Positions 1 to 4,867 of a stretch of DNA of 6,921 nt are shown one piece after another. The position numbers and the translations under genes are program-made. The stretch spans positions 1-6,921 of the forward strand of contig JAHZJY010000282.1 in assembly GCA_022600695.1 (NCBI GenBank), read 5' to 3'. Source of the stretch: Actinomycetes bacterium. Lineage in GTDB: Bacteria; Actinomycetota; Actinomycetes; Mycobacteriales; Mycobacteriaceae. Positions within the stretch are counted from its first letter, which is position 1; the number at the start of each line of letters is the position of its first letter. The notes beneath the pieces are model-generated. The model did no database searches. It was not told the DNA's origin and saw nothing but the letters and a program-made list of their open reading frames with translations.

Positions 1-2032
1 CGATCCCCGGGATGGCCACCAGCGCAGCCTCATCGGCGGGCAGTGACTCGGCGATGGCGATCAGGGTGTTGTCGGTGAACACCACATAAGCCGGCACGCT
101 GAGCTCCCGGGAGGTGGCCAGCCGCCAGTCCTTGAGCTGGGCCAGCAGTTCCTCGTCGATATCGACCGCACAGGTTTCGCAGCGCCGCAACATGATTGCC
201 GGGGCGCTGGTGAGCACCGCGTTGCAGACCCGGCAGTGCGGGGTCGCCCCGCGCTGGCGGCGCGGTTTAGCCGGCCCACCGGCGGTCGGCCCGGTGCTCG
301 CCTGCGGAGCGATGCCGTTGAGGAACCGTGACGGACGCCGGCCCTGCCGCCCGCCGGGGGCCCGGGCCAGCGCCCAGCTGAGCTCCAGATGCTTTCTGGC
401 GCGGGTGATTCCGACGTAGAGCAGCCGGCGTTCCTCCTCGACGGCCTCGCTGTCGGGGCCCTTGGAGACCGCGTGGCTGATCGGCAGGGTGCCGTCGGCC
501 AGTCCGACCAGGAACACCGCATCCCACTCCAGGCCCTTGGCGGCGTGCAGCGAGGCCAGCGTGACGCCCTGCACGGTGGGCGGATGCCGGGAGTCGGCCC
601 GCACCCGCAGTTCGGCCACCAGGGCGGCCAGGTCGATCTCCGGGCGGGCCGCCACCTCCTCGTCGACGAGTTCAGCCAGGGCGGACAACGCTTCCCAGCG
701 TTCCCGCGCTTTGACACCGGCCGGGGCTTCGGCGGTCAGGCCCAGCGGTTCGAGCAGGTTTCGCACCACCTCGGGGACTTCTCCCTCGATATCCCGATCG
801 GCGGCGCGCTGCAGGGCCACCAGCGACTGGCGGATCTCCTGGCGGCTGAAGAACCCTTCCCCGCCGCGCACCTGGAATGGGATACCGGCGGCGGTCAGCG
901 CTTCCTCGTACACCTCGGACTGGGCGTTGATGCGGTAGAGCACCGCGATCTCGGCGGCCGGGGTGCCCGCGGCGATGAGCGTCTTGACCGAGCGGGCGAC
1001 GGCAGCGGCCTCGGCCACCTCGTCGGGGTGGTCGCGGAACGTCGGCTCCGGTCCGGGCGGGCGCTGGCCGATCAGGTGCAGCTTGCTGCCGGCCATCCGG
1101 CCGCGCGCGGCGGCGATGACCCGGTTGGCCAGCGACACCACCTCCGGGGTGGACCGGTAGTCGCGTTCCAGGCGCACGACGGTGGCCTCGGGGAAGCGCC
1201 GAGAGAAGTCCAGCAGGAACTTCGGGGTGGCCCCGGTGAACGAATAGATGGTCTGGTTGGCGTCCCCGACCACCGTCAGATCGTCACGCTCACCGAGCCA
1301 GGCGTCGAGCACCCGCTGCTGCAGGGGGGTGACGTCCTGATACTCGTCGACGACGAAACACCGGTAGCGATCCCGGAACTCCGAGGCCACCGCGGCGTCG
1401 TTCTCGATGGCGGCGGCGGTGTGCAGCAGCAGATCGTCGAAGTCCAGTAGCGCCACCCCGTCCCGGTTGGCCTTCAACGCCTCGTAGCCGGCGTAGACCG
1501 CTGCGACCTTCGCGGCATCCATCGGGATATCGCGGCCGGCCCGTGCGACCTCTGCGGCGTAGGTCTCCGGGGTGATGAGCGAGGCCTTGGCCCACTCGAT
1601 CTCACCGGCGAGGTCGCGAACATCGTCGGTGCCGGCCTGCAACCGGGCCCGGTTGGCGGCCTGGGCGACGACGGCGAACTTACTGTCCAGCAGCTGCCAG
1701 CCGGTGTCGCCGACCACCCGCGGCCAGAAGTACTGCAGCTGACGCCGGGCCGCGGCGTGGAAGGTCAGCGCCTGCACCCCGCCGATATCCATCGCGCGCA
1801 GCCGGCTGCGCATCTCCCCGGCCGCCCGGGAGGTGAACGTCACGGCCAGCACCTGCCCGGCCGCGACGTGACCGTTGGCGATCAGGTGCGCGATCCGGTG
1901 GGTGATGGTGCGGGTCTTGCCGGTGCCGGCACCGGCCAGCACACACACCGGCCCACGCGCGGCCAGCACGGCCTCGCGTTGTTCGTCGTCGAGGCCGGCG
2001 AGTTGATCGGCGATCGCGGGCATGGCGTCCAT
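1..2032 (-). CDS. uvrD2: ATP-dependent DNA helicase UvrD2 (3' end cut by window edge)
   Basis: Superfamily 1A 3'-to-5' DNA helicase of genome maintenance. My translation of this frame is open for 677 codons from ATG 2032 to the left edge, with no stop or frameshift. Visible motifs: Q-motif around Q18; Walker A AGAGTGKT 33-40; motif Ia TFTSRAAGE from 65; Walker B DEYQD 229-233; motif [11 protein letters not shown] 254-261; motif [10 protein letters not shown] 289-296; motif [11 protein letters not shown] 494-503; motif [16 protein letters not shown] 533-546. A low-complexity linker (about 578-597) leads to a tetracysteine element (C600, C603, C618, C621), then an HRDC domain from about 626, cut at PGI 677. 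The family is about 700 residues long, so roughly 20 are missing. Tetracysteine plus HRDC separates UvrD2 from UvrD1. The gene is reported essential in mycobacteria. A second in-frame ATG at 2023 is an equally possible start; neither has a clear Shine-Dalgarno. It is divergent from mrx1. Confidence 0.97.
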   Translation of the reverse strand, partial: MDAMPAIADQLAGLDDEQREAVLAARGPVCVLAGAGTGKTRTITHRIAHLIANGHVAAGQVLAVTFTSRAAGEMRSRLRAMDIGGVQALTFHAAARRQLQYFWPRVVGDTGWQLLDSKFAVVAQAANRARLQAGTDDVRDLAGEIEWAKASLITPETYAAEVARAGRDIPMDAAKVAAVYAGYEALKANRDGVALLDFDDLLLHTAAAIENDAAVASEFRDRYRCFVVDEYQDVTPLQQRVLDAWLGERDDLTVVGDANQTIYSFTGATPKFLLDFSRRFPEATVVRLERDYRSTPEVVSLANRVIAAARGRMAGSKLHLIGQRPPGPEPTFRDHPDEVAEAAAVARSVKTLIAAGTPAAEIAVLYRINAQSEVYEEALTAAGIPFQVRGGEGFFSRQEIRQSLVALQRAADRDIEGEVPEVVRNLLEPLGLTAEAPAGVKARERWEALSALAELVDEEVAARPEIDLAALVAELRVRADSRHPPTVQGVTLASLHAAKGLEWDAVFLVGLADGTLPISHAVSKGPDSEAVEEERRLLYVGITRARKHLELSWALARAPGGRQGRRPSRFLNGIAPQASTGPTAGGPAKPRRQRGATPHCRVCNAVLTSAPAIMLRRCETCAVDIDEELLAQLKDWRLATSRELSVPAYVVFTDNTLIAIAESLPADEAALVAIPGI

Positions 2033-2033
2033 C

Positions 2034-2064
2034 TTGGCAGCCGGCGGCGACAGTGGGATATCTT
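2034..2064 (+). promoter_or_regulatory. candidate promoter of mrx1 in the uvrD2–mrx1 divergent gap
   Basis: The 41-bp gap contains TTGGCA (2034-2039), one mismatch from the -35 consensus, then a 19-bp spacer and TATCTT (2059-2064), which fits the mycobacterial -10 pattern TANNNT. Transcription would begin near 2071, only a few bases before the mrx1 ATG, giving a nearly leaderless message. That conflicts with the good ribosome binding site at 2065-2068, so either this promoter or the ribosome site may be incidental. On the minus strand the same AT-containing patch (GATATC, 2057-2062) offers CAAGAT (2065-2060) as a weak -10 for uvrD2. Motif reading only. Confidence 0.35.
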
Positions 2065-2068
2065 GAGG
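2065..2068 (+). promoter_or_regulatory. ribosome binding site of mrx1
   Basis: GAGG lies five bases upstream of ATG 2074. It decides the mrx1 start in favour of 2074 over the in-frame GTG at 2053, which would add seven residues not expected in the short mycoredoxin N-terminus. Confidence 0.6.
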
Positions 2069-2073
2069 CCCTT

Positions 2074-2319
2074 ATGACAGATCCTCAGGTCACCATGTAC
2101 TCCACGGTGTGGTGCGGTTACTGCAAACGGCTCAAGACCATGATGAAGGCGGCGGGCATCACGTTCGCCGAGGTCGATATCGAGCACGACCCGGCCGCCG
2201 CCGAGTTCGTCATGACAGCCAACGGCGGTAATCAGACGGTGCCGACGCTGAGGTTCGCCGACGGTTCGGCGCTGACCAACCCGAGCATCAACGAGGTCAA
2301 GGCCAAGCTGGGGGTTTAG
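2074..2319 (+). CDS. mrx1: Mycoredoxin-1 (mycothiol-dependent glutaredoxin-like reductase)
   Basis: An 81-residue cytosolic glutaredoxin-fold protein. It matches the short mycobacterial mycoredoxin (Rv3198A type, about 84 residues), which reduces mixed disulfides between proteins and mycothiol and is itself recycled through mycothiol. Visible features: beta strand VTMYST, then the active site W13-C14-G15-Y16-C17 at the start of helix 1; the cis-proline loop TVPT 55-58 with P57; and the FADGSALTNPS segment 61-71 that closes the thiol-binding groove. C14 is the expected nucleophile in the monothiol mechanism known for Mrx1; the CGYC motif distinguishes it from CPYC glutaredoxins. The start at ATG 2074 is supported by GAGG five bases upstream. 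It is the only plus-strand gene in the left half, divergent from uvrD2 and convergent with nudC, so it is probably monocistronic. Confidence 0.93.
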   Translation: MTDPQVTMYSTVWCGYCKRLKTMMKAAGITFAEVDIEHDPAAAEFVMTANGGNQTVPTLRFADGSALTNPSINEVKAKLGV

Positions 2320-2322
2320 CGG

Positions 2323-2344
2323 TTCGGCCGCACCGGCCCCCGAA
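2323..2344. terminator. possible bidirectional hairpin between mrx1 and nudC
   Basis: The 34-bp convergent gap can fold: TTCGGCCG (2323-2330), a CAC loop, then CGGCC (2334-2338) and GAA (2342-2344), with a three-base CCC bulge. This gives about eight base pairs. No T-tract follows on either strand, which is common in high-GC actinobacteria but makes the call weak. It sits where transcription from both genes would need to end. Confidence 0.3.
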
Positions 2345-2353
2345 GCGGGCTCG

Positions 2354-3295
2354 TCAGGCTCCGTGATAGGCCCAGGACTCGATGATCTCCCGGGCGATGG
2401 AGATCGAGCCGGGCAACAACAGCCGCGATGTCGAGTCGCTGCTCCAGTCACCCTCCTCCAGTGCGGCACGGACCTCGGCGCGGGTGAACCAGGCGGCCTC
2501 GGCGATCTCCCCGTCGTGGAAGACGAACTCCTGCCCCGGGTCGGCGACGGCGTGGAAGCCGACCATCAGCGACCGCGGGAACGGCCACGGCTGGCTGCCC
2601 AGATAGTGCACATCGCGCACCGCCAGCCCGATCTCCTCGGCGACCTCGCGCACCACGCAGGTCTCGAAGGACTCGCCGGCCTCCACGAAACCGGCGATCA
2701 GCGAGAACAGCCGCGGCGGCCACACCGTCTGGCGGGCCAGCACCGCGCGGTCCGCCCCGTCGTGAATCAGACAGATCACCGCCGGATCGACGCGGGGGAA
2801 GTCCTCCTGCCCGGTCAGCACGTTGCGCCGCGCCCAACCCGATCGGACCGGCCGGGTCGGGGATCCGTCGGCCGGCGAAAACCGCGCACTGGCATGCCAG
2901 TTCAACAACGCCAGCGCGCCGGTGACCAACTGGGCACTGACATCGTCGAAGGGCACCCCGGACCGGCGGGGGTCGATCGCCCGGGCCGAGCCGGCCGAGC
3001 CGCCGTCCGGCGCCGCCAACGGTGCCCGCACCGCCCAGACATGACGGCCGTCGGCGATCCGGCCGAGGAACACCGCGTCCGGCGGCGGCACATCACCCAG
3101 TTCCGCAGCGGGGGCGAGCACCACGCGCTCATCGACGACCAGCACCTGATTGCGGTCGTCGACGCGCAGCAGGGCGGCCTCGGACCAGCCGGCGACGGCG
3201 GCGTCGGTATCAGTACGCAGATGGTCGGCGCGGTCGGCTCCGACCCGCGACAGCAGCGGAACGTTGCGCAGCCGGAAGCCCGACGGGTTCGTCAC
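2354..3295 (-). CDS. nudC: NADH pyrophosphatase / NAD-cap hydrolase NudC
   Basis: A 313-residue Nudix hydrolase. The family cleaves NADH to NMNH and AMP and, in E. coli, removes NAD caps from RNA 5' ends. The Nudix box is complete and fits GX5EX7REUXEEXGU: G202, E208, R216, E217, E220, E221, G223. It is followed by SQPWPFPRS (234-242), the motif that separates NADH pyrophosphatases from other Nudix enzymes. FPRVDPAV (166-173) opens the Nudix domain. An N-terminal beta domain spans about 1-125. The zinc-ribbon region before it (about 137-165) lacks the four cysteines of E. coli NudC: the family's FCxxCG-like segment here reads FSPADG. The start is GTG at 3295, overlapping the channel gene's stop as GTGA, which implies translational coupling. 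The stop is TGA at 2356-2354. It converges with mrx1. Confidence 0.95.
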   Translation of the reverse strand: MTNPSGFRLRNVPLLSRVGADRADHLRTDTDAAVAGWSEAALLRVDDRNQVLVVDERVVLAPAAELGDVPPPDAVFLGRIADGRHVWAVRAPLAAPDGGSAGSARAIDPRRSGVPFDDVSAQLVTGALALLNWHASARFSPADGSPTRPVRSGWARRNVLTGQEDFPRVDPAVICLIHDGADRAVLARQTVWPPRLFSLIAGFVEAGESFETCVVREVAEEIGLAVRDVHYLGSQPWPFPRSLMVGFHAVADPGQEFVFHDGEIAEAAWFTRAEVRAALEEGDWSSDSTSRLLLPGSISIAREIIESWAYHGA

Positions 3296-4365
3296 TCCAC
3301 GTCCGCGGTGCGCATGAAGAGCAGGCGGTCCTCCCGCTCCAGGGCATCCACCGCGGGGTCGTCGAACCGAAGTAACTGTCCACCGCGCACCACGCCGAGC
3401 ATCCCGGGCAGATGTCGGGGCGAGCCGCCCACCTCCTTGTCCTCGACCGGGCGCTCGGCGATCACCACCCCGGTATGCGGGGTGATCAGATCCTCGATCA
3501 TCTCCACCACCGCCGGCTTGGAGGTGGCCAGGCCGAGCAGCCGACCGGCGGTCTCCGAGGACACCACCACCGAGTCGGCGCCGGACTGCAGCAGCAGGTG
3601 ACGATTCTCCGCTTCCCGCACCGAGGCGATGATCTGGGCCTTGGGCGCCAGTTCCCGCGCGGTCAGGGTGACCAGCACCGAGGTCGGATCGCTGTTGGTG
3701 GCCACCACGATGGCAGCGGCGTGCTGGGCACCGGCCACCCGCAACACATCGGACCGGTTGGCGTCGCCGCGCACGGTGACCAACTCCGCCGCCTTAGCCC
3801 GTTCCAGGGCGGATTGGTCGGTGTCGACGACCACGATCTCGGCGGGAGGCACCCCGCCGGCGATCATGGCCGCCACCGCGGTGCGGCCCTTGGTGCCGTA
3901 CCCGACCACGACGGTGTGGTTACGCACAGTCCTCCTCCATTTCTGGATCTTCAGTGTCTGCCGCGACGCCGTGGTCAGTGTCTCCACGGTCGTGCCGACC
4001 AGGACGATCAGGAAGGCCACCCGCAGCGGGGTGATCATCAGAACGTTCACCAGCCGGGCCCGCTCGGTAAAGGGGGCGATATCGCCGTAGCCGGTGGTCG
4101 ACAGCGACACGGTGGCGTAGTAGAGGCAATCCAGCAGCGAAAGCGGTTTCCCGGTGGAGTTGCTGTAGCCATCACGGTCGAGGTAGACGATGAACACCGC
4201 GGCGAACAACGCGCCGAGGGCGTAGAGCACCCGCCGGGCGATCCGTCGTCCCGGGCTGACGAACTTGGTCGGGACGTGCAGGAACTCGACCAGTTCCGAA
4301 TCGGTTTTCGCGGCGAGATTCTCGTCGATGGCGTCGAGGCGACGCCGCAGATGCCGGTCAGCCAC
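3292..4365 (-). CDS. Two-TM potassium channel-like protein with RCK (TrkA-N/TrkA-C) domain
   Basis: A 357-residue membrane protein of the MthK/Kch-like class, corresponding to Rv3200c by context. Layout: cytosolic N-terminus 1-42; TM1 about 43-63; pore helix and selectivity filter, with STTGYGD at 89-95 (the K+ channel signature TxGYGD); TM2 about 105-128; basic linker; RCK N-lobe from about 150 with the Rossmann loop VVGYGTKGR (153-161; GxGxxG), the acid D181 after beta 2 and GDANRSD 200-206; RCK C-lobe from about 285 to the end. Family knowledge says it forms a tetramer gated by ligands on the RCK ring; which ligand (NAD(H), adenine nucleotide, cation) cannot be read here. The start is GTG 4365: an in-frame TGA at 4377-4375 lies just upstream, and no ATG follows until residue 109. 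No strong Shine-Dalgarno. First gene of an operon with nudC. Confidence 0.92.
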   Translation of the reverse strand: MADRHLRRRLDAIDENLAAKTDSELVEFLHVPTKFVSPGRRIARRVLYALGALFAAVFIVYLDRDGYSNSTGKPLSLLDCLYYATVSLSTTGYGDIAPFTERARLVNVLMITPLRVAFLIVLVGTTVETLTTASRQTLKIQKWRRTVRNHTVVVGYGTKGRTAVAAMIAGGVPPAEIVVVDTDQSALERAKAAELVTVRGDANRSDVLRVAGAQHAAAIVVATNSDPTSVLVTLTARELAPKAQIIASVREAENRHLLLQSGADSVVVSSETAGRLLGLATSKPAVVEMIEDLITPHTGVVIAERPVEDKEVGGSPRHLPGMLGVVRGGQLLRFDDPAVDALEREDRLLFMRTADVE

Positions 4366-4423
4366 GACGGGCCGTCACGGACTCATCCGATGCGTTTCGC
4401 CTGAGCGGATGGCAGCACACCGT

Positions 4424-4430
4424 CATTATG
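4424..4430. promoter_or_regulatory. overlapping divergent -10 elements between channel gene and doxX-like gene
   Basis: The only AT-rich patch in the 70-bp intergenic space (4366-4435) reads as a -10 on both strands. On plus, CATTAT (4424-4429) sits exactly at -12 to -7 if transcription begins at the A of ATG 4436, which predicts a leaderless message; no Shine-Dalgarno precedes that ATG. On minus, CATAAT (4430-4425) would start transcription near 4418 and leave a leader of about 50 bases before GTG 4365. No good -35 is visible on either strand. RNA polymerase could not occupy both at once, so the promoters would compete. Confidence 0.4.
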
Positions 4431-4435
4431 TAACC

Positions 4436-4867
4436 ATGCCGCAGATCCCCATCGAACCCTCAGCCGAACCCGTCAGCCAGCGCCCCGCCTACCGGATGGC
4501 GGCGATGCTGCTCGGAATCGGCGCCGGGCACTTCCTGGCGCCGAAACTGTTCGACGACATCGTGCCCCCCGAGTTGCCGGGCAGCCCGCGTTTCTACACC
4601 TACGCATCGGGAGTGGCGGAGGTGGGGGTGGGTGCGATGCTGCTGGCGCCGCGCACCCGCCGGGCCGGGGCTTTGGGGGCGGTGGCGCTGTTCCTGGCGG
4701 TGTTCCCGGCCAACCTGAACATGGCCCGGATGTGGTGGAACAAACCGGGCGCCCAGAAATGGCCGATGCGGATCGCCGCGCTGGCCCGGCTGCCGATGCA
4801 GGCGCCGATGATCGCCCAGGCACTCAGGATCCGGCGCAACGCCCCCGCCCGGGCTATGCGGGGCTGA
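4436..4867 (+). CDS. Small DoxX-like integral membrane protein
   Basis: A 143-residue hydrophobic protein resembling the DoxX-like family: small four-helix membrane proteins, mostly of unknown role, some linked to redox or thiol stress. Visible segments: TM1 about 19-36 ending in GHFLAPKLF; an IVPPELPG loop (42-49), typical of this family; TM2 about 55-71; a basic turn, then TM3 about 77-95 ending in VFPANLNMA (89-97); an amphipathic or membrane segment about 110-130; and a basic C-terminus. There is no signal peptide and no cysteine. The start at ATG 4436 leaves a short hydrophilic N-terminus. An in-frame ATG at 4409 would add nine residues but lies upstream of the predicted leaderless promoter position. 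It is divergent from the channel gene and its last 14 bp overlap the end of adnB. Family is fairly sure; function unknown. Confidence 0.82.
   Translation: MPQIPIEPSAEPVSQRPAYRMAAMLLGIGAGHFLAPKLFDDIVPPELPGSPRFYTYASGVAEVGVGAMLLAPRTRRAGALGAVALFLAVFPANLNMARMWWNKPGAQKWPMRIAALARLPMQAPMIAQALRIRRNAPARAMRG

Noticed and set aside
412..430. A 19-base exact match to 5855-5873, looking like a dispersed repeat
   Set aside because: Both copies encode the RRLLYV core of helicase motif VI, in uvrD2 and adnB. Shared protein motif and similar codon use explain it.
389..1450. Long plus-strand reading frame of 353 codons opposite uvrD2
   Set aside because: It is antisense to a frame carrying every SF1 helicase motif. 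Long antisense frames are expected at this GC content, and its product shows only low-complexity Gly/Arg/His-rich sequence with no family motif.
1882..2469. Minus-strand frame of 195 codons spanning mrx1 and the uvrD2 start
   Set aside because: It reads antisense through mrx1 and then out of frame into uvrD2. The true uvrD2 frame starts at 2032 (or 2023) and contains Walker A.
2363..4404. Plus-strand frames of 412 codons (2363-3601) and 330 codons (3412-4404)
   Set aside because: Both are complementary to nudC and the channel gene, whose Nudix box and K+ selectivity filter are unambiguous. The antisense products have no recognisable motif.
4265..4435. N-terminal extension of the DoxX-like protein back to 4265
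   Set aside because: The extension overlaps the start of the channel gene in antisense, is Arg/Ser-rich without DoxX similarity, and removes the intergenic promoter. The family begins near the first membrane helix.
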